Below the pieces are notes generated by a model. That model was not told the origin of the DNA, did no database searches, and saw nothing but the letters and a program-made list of their open reading frames with translations. The position numbers and the translations under genes are program-made. A stretch of 20,818 bases of DNA, from NCBI GenBank assembly GCA_002426575.1, contig DIRE01000059.1:1-20818 (forward strand). Direction: 5' to 3'. Position 1 is the first letter of the stretch. Each line of letters starts with the position of its first letter. This document shows positions 13,776-20,818 of the stretch, one piece after another. The DNA comes from Clostridiaceae bacterium UBA5444. GTDB taxonomy: Bacteria > Bacillota > Clostridia > Clostridiales > Oxobacteraceae.

Positions 13776-15077
13776 ATGAAAAGAAACTTTAAAAAACTTA
13801 TTGCGATTGCATTAAGTACTGCGGCAATGATAACTGTATTGTCAGGTTGTGGCAGTGAAACAACAAGCGATGCTCCTAAAAAGTCAGATACTTCGACTAA
13901 ACAACCTGTGACACTTACTTATGCAATTTGGGACAAGAATCAGGAACCTGGCATGAAAGCTATAGCCGATGCTTTTACGCAGGAGAACCCCAACATAAAA
14001 GTTAAAGTTGAGGTTACACCTTGGAATCAATATTGGACAAAACTCGAAGCAGCTGCTACAGGCGGCGAATTACCAGATGTTTTCTGGATGCATGTTAATA
14101 ACTTTTTAAAATACCAGAGTAATGGTTTGCTTATGGATATTACAGACAGATTAAAAGATAGTAAAGATGTTGATTTAAATAACTTCCCTGAAGGACTTGT
14201 TGATTTATATACTGCAGACGAAAAAAAATATGCAATACCTAAGGACTACGATACAATAGCCTTGTGGTACAACAAAACTTTGTTTGACCAAGCCAATATT
14301 CCTTATCCTGATGATACATGGGACTGGAATAAATTATTGGAAGTAGCCCAAAAGTTAACCGACCCATCGAAGGGAATATATGGTTTTTCAGCACCACAGA
14401 TTGATCAGGAAGGATACTGGAACTTTATATACCAAAATGGTGGATATGTTATTTCAGAAGATAGGAAAAAATCAGGATATGATCAAGAGGCAACAAAAGA
14501 GGCAATACAATTCTATGCTGATCTCAGCTTGAAATACAAGGTATCTCCAACAATACAGCAATTTGCAGATACATCTTCCAACCAATATTTTGAATCAGGA
14601 AAAACTGCAATGTGTTTAGCTGGTTCATGGATGATTAGTGAATTTGGGGCAAATGATTATGTAAAGCAAAACTGTGATTTGACTGTTATTCCTCATGGAA
14701 AAGAAAAGGCATCTATATATAATGGATTAGGCAACGCTGTTTCTGCCAAGACCAAACATCCAGAGGAGGCATGGAAGTTCCTAGAGTTCATGGGTACTAA
14801 AGAAGCAAATATGATACAGGGTCAAAAGGGTGCAGCAATACCTGCATATAAAGGCTGCGAATCTGCATGGATTGATTTTAATAAAGGATTTAATGTAAAG
14901 GCTTATTCAGATATGCTTGAATACGGTGTAATTTACCAAAACTCGAAGACTGCACCAAAATGGTCAGAATCTCAAAAAACATACATGACCAAGATACTAT
15001 CAGGACAGGTTTCTGTAGAGGATGGGTGCAATCAGCTTGCTAAAGAGATGAACGGTTTCTTGGATAGTGAAAAATAA
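13776..15077 (+). CDS. Second ABC sugar importer, lipoprotein substrate-binding protein
   Basis: 433 aa, family 1 solute-binding protein. The signal peptide MKRNFKKLIAIALSTAAMI leads to the lipobox VLSGC with Cys25, then a Ser/Thr/Lys linker (about 26-45). Class motifs follow: TLTYAIWDKNQEPGMKAIADAF, TGGELPDVFWMH, KYAIPKDYDTIALWYNKTLF, and YFESGKTAMCLAGSWMISEF near residue 280. It is clearly different from the first binding protein in this window, so a different ligand is likely. GAGGAGG lies about 11 nt before the ATG, a slightly long spacing. It heads an operon with two permeases and is followed by a YesN/YesM-type regulator pair that probably controls it. Confidence 0.92.
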   Translation: MKRNFKKLIAIALSTAAMITVLSGCGSETTSDAPKKSDTSTKQPVTLTYAIWDKNQEPGMKAIADAFTQENPNIKVKVEVTPWNQYWTKLEAAATGGELPDVFWMHVNNFLKYQSNGLLMDITDRLKDSKDVDLNNFPEGLVDLYTADEKKYAIPKDYDTIALWYNKTLFDQANIPYPDDTWDWNKLLEVAQKLTDPSKGIYGFSAPQIDQEGYWNFIYQNGGYVISEDRKKSGYDQEATKEAIQFYADLSLKYKVSPTIQQFADTSSNQYFESGKTAMCLAGSWMISEFGANDYVKQNCDLTVIPHGKEKASIYNGLGNAVSAKTKHPEEAWKFLEFMGTKEANMIQGQKGAAIPAYKGCESAWIDFNKGFNVKAYSDMLEYGVIYQNSKTAPKWSESQKTYMTKILSGQVSVEDGCNQLAKEMNGFLDSEK

Positions 15078-15090
15078 AAATTATTAGTCT

Positions 15091-15122
15091 GATAGCAATT
15101 AGTAACATTACTAATTGCTATC
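15091..15122 (+). repeat. Intercistronic stem-loop after the second binding-protein gene
   Basis: Perfect 15-bp arms (15091-15105 and 15108-15122) are separated by only CA. It sits between the binding-protein and first permease genes, exactly as in the first ABC operon. A T6 run at about 15135-15140 is about a dozen nt past the stem, too far for a classic terminator, although partial termination is possible. The likely role is to protect the upstream message and lower permease output. Confidence 0.68.
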
Positions 15123-15166
15123 GTATTAATCATATTTTTTAAGTTTTACAAGAAGGAGAATTCAGG

Positions 15167-16111
15167 ATGAATACTAATATCAGCAAAAATAACATATCTT
15201 CAATCGTGACAAAAGAACCAAAGGTTACAAAAAAGAAATTACAGGACTACGGCTGGGCTTACCTGATGATTGCACCTACAATCATAGGTCTGATAATACT
15301 TAATATATGGCCTATTTTTTATACCCTTAATCTTAGTTTTCACCAAAATGGAGATTTTGGCAGCAGCGGTCAATTTGTTGGTTTAGCCAATTATAAACGC
15401 TTACTAAGTGATCCAAATGTTGGCAGCGCAACCTTAAACACTTTTAAATATACTTTAGTATCTGTTCCTATTTGTATCATTCTATCTCTCTTGATTGCAG
15501 TTTTGCTTAATACAAAGATTAAAGGGAAAACAATATATAGGACAATTTATTTTTTGCCTGTAATTGCCGCTCCGGCAGCAATAGCTATGGTTTGGAAATG
15601 GCTTTTTAACGCAGACTTTGGACTGATAAACTATTTGCTTTCTTTGGTAGGTATTCATGGTCCCAATTGGATAACCAGCCCCGATACTGCCCTTATATCA
15701 CTTATTATAATAGGTATATGGAGCGGAATTGGATATAACATGGTTATTTTTCTTGCAGGTTTACAGGATATTCCTAAAACCTTTTACGAGGCAGCGGATA
15801 TTGATGGTGCAGGTCCATTCAGTAAATTTTTTAATATAACGATTCCACTAATATCTCCTACCATGTTTTTCGTTGTTATGACCAGCATAATAAGCTCATT
15901 GCAGGTATTTGACTATATATATATGCTATGGGGGACAGATACTATAGGCTTGGAATATACTCAATCGCTGGTTTTCCTGTTCTATAAAAATTCATTCCTT
16001 ATGAATGACAAAGGTTATGGTTCGGCTATTGCAATGTTTCTCCTTGTAATAATCTTGATTATAACCGTAATCCAACTTAAATTACAGAAAAAATGGGTAC
16101 ATTATCAATAA
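15167..16111 (+). CDS. Second ABC sugar importer permease (MalF/UgpA type)
   Basis: 314 aa with about six transmembrane helices after a 30-residue polar N-terminus; the first helix is YLMIAPTIIGLIILNIWPIF. The QFVGLANYKRLL loop and EAA loop EAADIDGAGPFSKF with ITIPLISP mark it as the first permease half. The ribosome binding site AGAAGGAGAA precedes the ATG. The next permease starts 15 bp downstream. Inner-membrane partner of the following gene; the pair takes sugar from the lipoprotein encoded upstream. Confidence 0.92.
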   Translation: MNTNISKNNISSIVTKEPKVTKKKLQDYGWAYLMIAPTIIGLIILNIWPIFYTLNLSFHQNGDFGSSGQFVGLANYKRLLSDPNVGSATLNTFKYTLVSVPICIILSLLIAVLLNTKIKGKTIYRTIYFLPVIAAPAAIAMVWKWLFNADFGLINYLLSLVGIHGPNWITSPDTALISLIIIGIWSGIGYNMVIFLAGLQDIPKTFYEAADIDGAGPFSKFFNITIPLISPTMFFVVMTSIISSLQVFDYIYMLWGTDTIGLEYTQSLVFLFYKNSFLMNDKGYGSAIAMFLLVIILIITVIQLKLQKKWVHYQ

Positions 16112-16126
16112 TGGGGGGTATATTTA

Positions 16127-16954
16127 ATGAACAGAAAAAAACGGTCAAATCATATCATAATCCATATAATACTCATAATTGGTGCCATAGGTATGCTGCT
16201 TCCACTTTTTTGGATGCTTAAAACATCACTTGTATCTCTTGCAGAGTCTACAAAAATACCTCCTACTTTTATTCCACAGGAATTTATGTGGAGTAATTAT
16301 TCAGATGTCATCAATTTATTGCCTTTTGGTAAGTTTTATATAAATACATTGTTAATGATATTATTCAGGGTACTTGGCTCTGTTTTTTTCAGCGCCATGG
16401 CGGCTTATGCATTTGCCAGAATAAAGTTTCCAGGTAGGAATTTACTATTTATGATAGTGCTTATTCAGTTAATGGTACCCTCGCAAATATTCATAATTCC
16501 ACAATATATGTTGGCATCGAAATTAGGATGGCTAAATAGTATAAAAGCATTGATCATGCCGGGAATTGTGAGTGCTTTTGGCACATTTCTGATGAGGCAG
16601 TTCTTTATGAACATTCCAGATGAGCTTGAGGAAGCTGCCATTTTGGATGGATGCAACAGATGGCAGATCTTTTCTAAAATTATGCTGCCATTAACCAAGT
16701 CTGGTATGGTATCACTTGCAATATTTACAGCATTATTTGCTTGGAAGGATTTGATGTGGCCTTTAGTAGTGAATATGTCGATAGATAAGATGCCTTTATC
16801 TGCAGGGCTGGCATCACTCCAAGGCCAATATTCTACAAATTATCCACAGCTAATGGCAGGTTCAGTGATAGCCATATTGCCAATGCTAATAATATTTATT
16901 GTTTTCCAGAAACAGTTTATTGAAGGTATAGCCACTACAGGTTCAAAAAATTAA
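16127..16954 (+). CDS. Second ABC sugar importer permease (MalG/UgpE type)
   Basis: 275 aa, second permease half with about six transmembrane helices; HIIIHIILIIGAIGMLLPLF is the first. The EAA loop reads EEAAILDGCNRWQIFSKIMLP, and the tail GIATTGSKN is normal for the class. The ribosome binding site is a G-rich GGGGGG run before the ATG at 16127. Last gene of the transporter operon: a strong terminator follows within 25 bp. As with the first importer, no ATPase gene is present. Confidence 0.92.
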   Translation: MNRKKRSNHIIIHIILIIGAIGMLLPLFWMLKTSLVSLAESTKIPPTFIPQEFMWSNYSDVINLLPFGKFYINTLLMILFRVLGSVFFSAMAAYAFARIKFPGRNLLFMIVLIQLMVPSQIFIIPQYMLASKLGWLNSIKALIMPGIVSAFGTFLMRQFFMNIPDELEEAAILDGCNRWQIFSKIMLPLTKSGMVSLAIFTALFAWKDLMWPLVVNMSIDKMPLSAGLASLQGQYSTNYPQLMAGSVIAILPMLIIFIVFQKQFIEGIATTGSKN

Positions 16955-16977
16955 GTAATATATTATATGATACCGCG

Positions 16978-17034
16978 AATATGCGGCTTTATGCTTGGCT
17001 GAACTCTTATATATACATAAAGCTGCATATTTTC
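16978..17034 (+). terminator. Intrinsic terminator of the second ABC operon
   Basis: Arms 16978-16993 (AATATGCGGCTTTATG) and 17016-17031 (CATAAAGCTGCATATT) pair over 16 positions with one G-U wobble, around a 22-nt loop. A short T-rich tail overlaps the end of the stem. It follows the last permease stop by about 24 bp. It separates transporter transcription from the two-component genes. Confidence 0.72.
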
Positions 17035-17146
17035 TATATGATCTTCAATATACTTAAGCTATAAATATAACATATAATATAAATGTATAAGTTGTGAATT
17101 ACAGAAAAACTTTTGTTTTACCTTCAGGTGCTTTAGGAGTGAAAAA

Positions 17147-18772
17147 ATGTATAATTTATTGATTGTAGAAGATTTCAAAGTGGACAGGCAAAATTTAAGG
17201 AGTATTCTTAACAGCTTGGAAGGTATAGATATAAATATTGTTGGAGAATGCAAAAACGGTAGAGAAGCATTAGAGTTTATTGGTGAAAATAGTGTAGATA
17301 TCATATTAAGTGATATTGAGATGCCCTATATGAACGGTCTTGAGCTTGCCCAAAATGTTAATGTAAAATATCCTAACATAAAAATTATCTTCTGCTCCCT
17401 GTATGATGAGTTCGAATATGCACGTAAGGCTCTTTACCTAAATATCTCTGGGTATATATTAAAACCTTTCGACAAGGATGAACTTTTAAAATGTCTCAAA
17501 GATGTTATTGAACAAATAAATACTGAATCTGGATTTAGAAAGGAACATAAGGAATATCAGGAACTGAAAAAAGTTTTAGAGGATAATAAACCACAGCTAT
17601 TGGATAGTTTTATGAGGGGTATTATCTATGGCACAATTGCCGATGAACAGGATATATTGGATAAGTCTGAATACTTAGGGGTTAGGTTATCGAAGGATTT
17701 ATTTGCGCTAGTTTACATAGAAATTGATGACTATGAAAAGATTACTAATAACAAAACAGTAGAGCAAAAGCAGCTTTTCTCTATTAAACTATATGAAAGG
17801 GTTAAGGAGACCTCTAAAAAATTTGAAGGTTCATATATTATCAGCATCGACGACTCCCATTTTGCGTATTTAGTTAACTGTTCGTTGGATGATGACATAT
17901 ATGGAAAATGTACGGAGCTTGCAATTGAGTTGATCAATGAATTTAAGCTGTCTGGTGTAAGCATTACTATATCAATAAGTGATGCATGTAATAATATAAG
18001 GGATATTAAAACTCTTTTGCAGCAATGCACATATATAATGAGATATAAGTTTATACTTGGCAATGGAAAAGTATTAAAATCTCAAGACATTCCAAGCGGC
18101 ATTCAGAGTCTTGATATAGATCTTAATAGTATTAATGTAGATATAAAATTTTTGCTTAATTCAGGCAGCAGAGAAGACATACAAAAGTATGTATCAAATA
18201 TATTTAAATCTGATTCTCAAATGATTAACAAGGAGGGTATAAGGAGTATTTGCCTTTCAATTACTTTATGTGTAATTTTTGTATTAAATGAAAATAACGA
18301 AAGCTTGAATCCATTATTTAACGATATAAATTTAGTTTGGAAAGGCCTATTGAAGTTTGAAACTATTACTGATGCTCGTAATTGGATAGAAAATATACTT
18401 GTCCTTGCCAATGAACAACTTTCGAGAAAGGCAAGCGGAAAATACAGACTAATAGTTGAAGAAATAGAGAAAATCATTAAAGATAATTATATGAAACCCA
18501 TAAGTGTAGAAACTATTGCAGATGAGCTCCACTACAGTCCTAATTACTTAAGTTATGTCTTCAAGAAAGAAACCGGAGAAACAATTACAGACTATATGTC
18601 AAAGATTAAAATGGAAAAGGCTAAAGAAATGCTTTTGGATATACGTAATAAAATATATAATGTATCGGAAGCTTTGGGCTATAGTAATTCAGCCTATTTT
18701 TGCAGTGTATTTAAGAAATTTACCTCTATGACCCCTAATGAATACAGGGAAAGGAATATATCGACAGATTAA
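17147..18772 (+). CDS. Response regulator with AraC-type DNA-binding domain (YesN-like)
   Basis: 541 aa. Receiver domain at 1-125: acidic pair Glu8-Asp9, phospho-acceptor Asp56 in LSDIEMPYMNG, then FCSLYDEFEYARKAL and the conserved Lys in YILKPF. The middle (about 130-430) is a poorly conserved linker typical of long YesN proteins. The C-terminus (about 440-541) has two helix-turn-helix units of AraC type: SVETIADELHYSPNYLSYVF and NVSEALGYSNSAYFCSVFKK, ending TSMTPNEYRERN. Ribosome binding site TTTAGGAGTG precedes the ATG. It should be phosphorylated by the kinase encoded next and activate the neighbouring sugar operon. It is transcribed separately from that operon, judging by the terminator; a TATAAT at 17073-17078 might be its -10, though I see no good -35. 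Confidence 0.93.
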   Translation: MYNLLIVEDFKVDRQNLRSILNSLEGIDINIVGECKNGREALEFIGENSVDIILSDIEMPYMNGLELAQNVNVKYPNIKIIFCSLYDEFEYARKALYLNISGYILKPFDKDELLKCLKDVIEQINTESGFRKEHKEYQELKKVLEDNKPQLLDSFMRGIIYGTIADEQDILDKSEYLGVRLSKDLFALVYIEIDDYEKITNNKTVEQKQLFSIKLYERVKETSKKFEGSYIISIDDSHFAYLVNCSLDDDIYGKCTELAIELINEFKLSGVSITISISDACNNIRDIKTLLQQCTYIMRYKFILGNGKVLKSQDIPSGIQSLDIDLNSINVDIKFLLNSGSREDIQKYVSNIFKSDSQMINKEGIRSICLSITLCVIFVLNENNESLNPLFNDINLVWKGLLKFETITDARNWIENILVLANEQLSRKASGKYRLIVEEIEKIIKDNYMKPISVETIADELHYSPNYLSYVFKKETGETITDYMSKIKMEKAKEMLLDIRNKIYNVSEALGYSNSAYFCSVFKKFTSMTPNEYRERNISTD

Positions 18773-18836
18773 GGGTTTATGTATACTATTTGCTATTTCA
18801 TAATTGAAGTGCACACTGCTGCGAGGTGAGGTTTAT

Positions 18837-20663
18837 ATGAAAAAGTTATTTGGAAATTTTAAAATTACTATATTTTTAAAACTTATTTTGCATTTTATAT
18901 TTTTAATAGTAGTAATTCTTCTGCTTGTAAATATTATGGCAACTAGGGTTGTAAACCGTGAAGCTGAGAAGCTTTTTATTTCATCAACAAATCAGTCATT
19001 GTGTCAAAATAGGAATTATGTGGAGTCTGTAATTAAGTCGGCAAACAATTACGTTAACCAGCTAACTATCGATTCGGAATTTTGTGATCTTCTTTTTAAA
19101 AACTTTACTGATTTCCCTACATATTACGAAAATCTTGAAAGTGCCCAAAAAAGATTGGATACAATTGTACTATCCGATAATATGATAGATAGTATTAACA
19201 TAATTATTCCATCGGGCATTTCTTTGCGTTCATCTTCACTGCATGCTAGAACGATAAATATTTCTGAAGATATTGTAAAAAGAGTTATAGAACAGGATTT
19301 CTATAAAGATGCGATAAAATTTTATGATAAAATTTTTTTCCTGCCTCCACATAAAGATCCAATAGACCTGGATAATAAAGATCTTATTATAAGCAATGTA
19401 AAATCATTAAAGTTTGTTTTGTCTAATAATAAATCTGCAGTAGTATTCATAAACATAAAACCTGATGTTATTCAGAATGTATTATCAGGAGCACAAATAG
19501 GTAAAGATGGTTATATATCAATTGTAGATAAAGATGGATATATTGTATCCAGTCCTGACAGCAGTATGTTAGGTGCTGATGTCCATAATGAAGAGCCTAT
19601 AAAGAAGATACTTTCAAAAGATGAAGGACAGTTTATATATAATGATAGTAAAACACACAAAGAGATGTTTGCCATATATACTTCATCAGATTTTACAGGA
19701 TGGAAATACATAGCGGTAGTCCCTGAAGATGAACTAACTTGTGCAGCACCAGCAATAACAAAGGGAATACTGCGCATAAGTAGCTTATGCCTTATTTTAG
19801 CTGTAGTTATTGCATTTATTATTTCTCTTTATATTTCAAAACCAATAAATGAAGTGACTAAAGCAATGGCCATGGCTGAATCAGGAAATTTAAACGTTAG
19901 GGTAAAGTATAATTCAAATGATGAATTAGGGAGATTAAGCAGAGGTTTTAATAATATGGTAGAAAAAATCAACAAACTAATTGAAGAAGAATATAAATAT
20001 AAACTACTGATTAACAAGGAAAAACTTGAGCTTCTTCAGATGCAGATAAATCCGCACCTTCTCTATAATACACTTGCAATGGTAAGCTATAAGGCAAGAA
20101 AGGAAAATAAGATTCAAATCGTTGAAATTGCTGAAAATCTTTCAAATTTTTATAAAGGAATATTAAGCAAGGGCAAAAACATATCTACATTCAGGGAAGA
20201 AGTAGATATGATAAAAACATATGTGAGCTTAGCAAAATCAGTATATGAAATTGATATTAATGCAATTTATGAAATTGATGAGACTATATATGATTTATTT
20301 ACGCTCAAACTCTTAATGCAGCCAATAGTGGAAAACTCAATAATACATGGATTAAAACCTAAAAGGGGAGGTATTTTGCTGGTAAGTGCATATATAGAAG
20401 ACAACAATGTAAATGTTATAATTTCAGATGATGGTATAGGAATGGATAAAGCTATAGTTGATCAATTAAATAGTATTACCTCTTATGAAGATGTTTACGA
20501 TCAAGATGCTTACGAAGGTTATGGCATAAGTAATGTAATAAAAAGAATAAAACTTTTCTTCGGAGATGAATATGGTATTAATATTGATAGTAATTATGAC
20601 CAGGGAACAACTGTTATTGTTAAACTTCCAGTAATTAAGCAGATTGACAAACAAATCATATAG
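18837..20663 (+). CDS. Sensor histidine kinase (YesM-like)
   Basis: 608 aa from the ATG at 18837, preceded by GAGGTGAGGT; an in-frame ATG at 18804 lacks a ribosome binding site. Topology: transmembrane helix at about 11-35, extracellular sensor region of about 270 residues resembling a double Cache domain, with DGYISIVDKDGYIVSSPDSS at about 224-243, second helix at about 311-334, then HAMP (about 335-387). The kinase core has the phospho-His407 in QMQINPHLLYNTL; most family members have PHFLYN, here Leu replaces Phe. The ATPase domain has the N box QPIVENSIIHGL (about 495-506), DDGIGMD (531-537) and the G2 region GYGISNV (561-567). It phosphorylates the response regulator encoded 64 bp upstream. 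The ligand is probably a sugar or a sugar-loaded binding protein; that is inference from gene context. Confidence 0.93.
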   Translation: MKKLFGNFKITIFLKLILHFIFLIVVILLLVNIMATRVVNREAEKLFISSTNQSLCQNRNYVESVIKSANNYVNQLTIDSEFCDLLFKNFTDFPTYYENLESAQKRLDTIVLSDNMIDSINIIIPSGISLRSSSLHARTINISEDIVKRVIEQDFYKDAIKFYDKIFFLPPHKDPIDLDNKDLIISNVKSLKFVLSNNKSAVVFINIKPDVIQNVLSGAQIGKDGYISIVDKDGYIVSSPDSSMLGADVHNEEPIKKILSKDEGQFIYNDSKTHKEMFAIYTSSDFTGWKYIAVVPEDELTCAAPAITKGILRISSLCLILAVVIAFIISLYISKPINEVTKAMAMAESGNLNVRVKYNSNDELGRLSRGFNNMVEKINKLIEEEYKYKLLINKEKLELLQMQINPHLLYNTLAMVSYKARKENKIQIVEIAENLSNFYKGILSKGKNISTFREEVDMIKTYVSLAKSVYEIDINAIYEIDETIYDLFTLKLLMQPIVENSIIHGLKPKRGGILLVSAYIEDNNVNVIISDDGIGMDKAIVDQLNSITSYEDVYDQDAYEGYGISNVIKRIKLFFGDEYGINIDSNYDQGTTVIVKLPVIKQIDKQII

Positions 20664-20690
20664 GCTGTTAATCTATTCATATACTCAAAA

Positions 20691-20818
20691 GATTTTAATA
20701 TTAACCTTAAAAGACTAAGGAATATGGCAGATATTTGGGCTAATGCTTAAGTCCAGCTTCCTATTGAGGAGGACGATGTGCTGATAATTCATTCTGTTTC
20801 AGGCAGGAATCCAGTTTC
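20691..20818 (+). pseudogene. Broken SIS-domain (phosphosugar-binding) gene fragment, runs off the window
   Basis: The frame containing the ATG at 20724 reads NMADIWANA, hits a TAA at 20748-20750, then continues as VQLPIEEDDVLIIHSVSGRN to the window end. DVLIIHSVSGRNPV strongly recalls the UPF0309-type SIS-domain proteins, in which this strand-loop binds the sugar phosphate. The part before the stop may be the degraded preceding segment. The N-terminal half of such a protein (about 100 residues) is missing upstream, since the kinase gene ends at 20663. A GAGGAGG-ATG arrangement at 20765-20777 exists but an ATG there would begin in another frame. More sequence to the right would settle it. Confidence 0.5.

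Noticed and set aside
17050..17078. Sigma-A promoter for the response regulator gene
   Set aside because: The TATAAT at 17073-17078 is perfect but no TTGACA-like box is found 16-18 nt upstream; kept only as a remark.
18804..18836. Longer N-terminus for the histidine kinase
   Set aside because: The ribosome binding site GAGGTGAGG falls inside this segment and serves the ATG at 18837.
1..20818. CRISPR array, tRNA/rRNA genes, prophage or toxin-antitoxin genes
   Set aside because: No regularly spaced repeats, RNA gene signatures or matching small gene pairs were seen on either strand.

Overview
The window is AT-rich, with strong GGAGG-type ribosome binding sites, lipoprotein signal peptides, tightly packed sugar-uptake operons and clostridial-style regulators (LevR-type sigma-54 activator, YesN/YesM-type two-component pair). 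This points to a low-GC Firmicute, most likely a plant-polysaccharide-using member of the Clostridia. I cannot name the species. The whole window is a carbohydrate-uptake island with two opposed halves.

Left half (357-7744, minus strand). Reading leftwards from 6552: a LevR/CelR-like sigma-54 activator, then a PTS operon encoding IIC, IIB and IIA of the lactose/cellobiose family and a GH4 6-phospho-beta-glucosidase. A near-consensus sigma-54 -24/-12 promoter (3741-3757) lies before the IIC gene. About 90 bp further upstream is a perfect 46-bp palindrome (3814-3859), which overlaps the end of the activator gene and looks like its enhancer site. A beta-diglucoside would be imported and phosphorylated by the PTS and split in the cytoplasm by the GH4 enzyme. 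Upstream of the activator gene is a separate ArsR-type winged-helix regulator with a long beta-rich C-terminal domain (6779-7744), which has its own sigma-A promoter.

Right half (8143-20663, plus strand). First comes an ABC sugar importer (lipoprotein binding protein and two permeases) with a cytoplasmic GH2 beta-glycosidase, divergent from the ArsR-type regulator. Next is a 645-bp gene-free stretch holding a frameshifted transposase relic flanked by imperfect direct repeats. Then comes a second ABC importer (binding protein and two permeases) ending in a strong terminator, followed by a response regulator (REC plus AraC HTH) and a sensor histidine kinase of the YesN/YesM type. Neither importer has an ATPase gene here, so both probably use a shared MsmX-type ATPase encoded elsewhere. 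In both importers a long, nearly loopless stem-loop without a typical terminator T-tract sits between the binding-protein and first permease genes; this fits processing or differential expression.

Edges. Both ends carry gene debris: a fragment resembling a 2-hydroxyacid dehydrogenase (about 57-167) and a fragment resembling a SIS-domain protein interrupted by a stop (from about 20691 to the window end). I see no rRNA, tRNA, CRISPR array, phage gene or intact insertion sequence. The parts are known families; the least ordinary items are the enhancer palindrome inside the activator gene's 3' end, the ArsR/beta-domain regulator with operator-like repeats round its promoter, and the repeated intercistronic hairpins.
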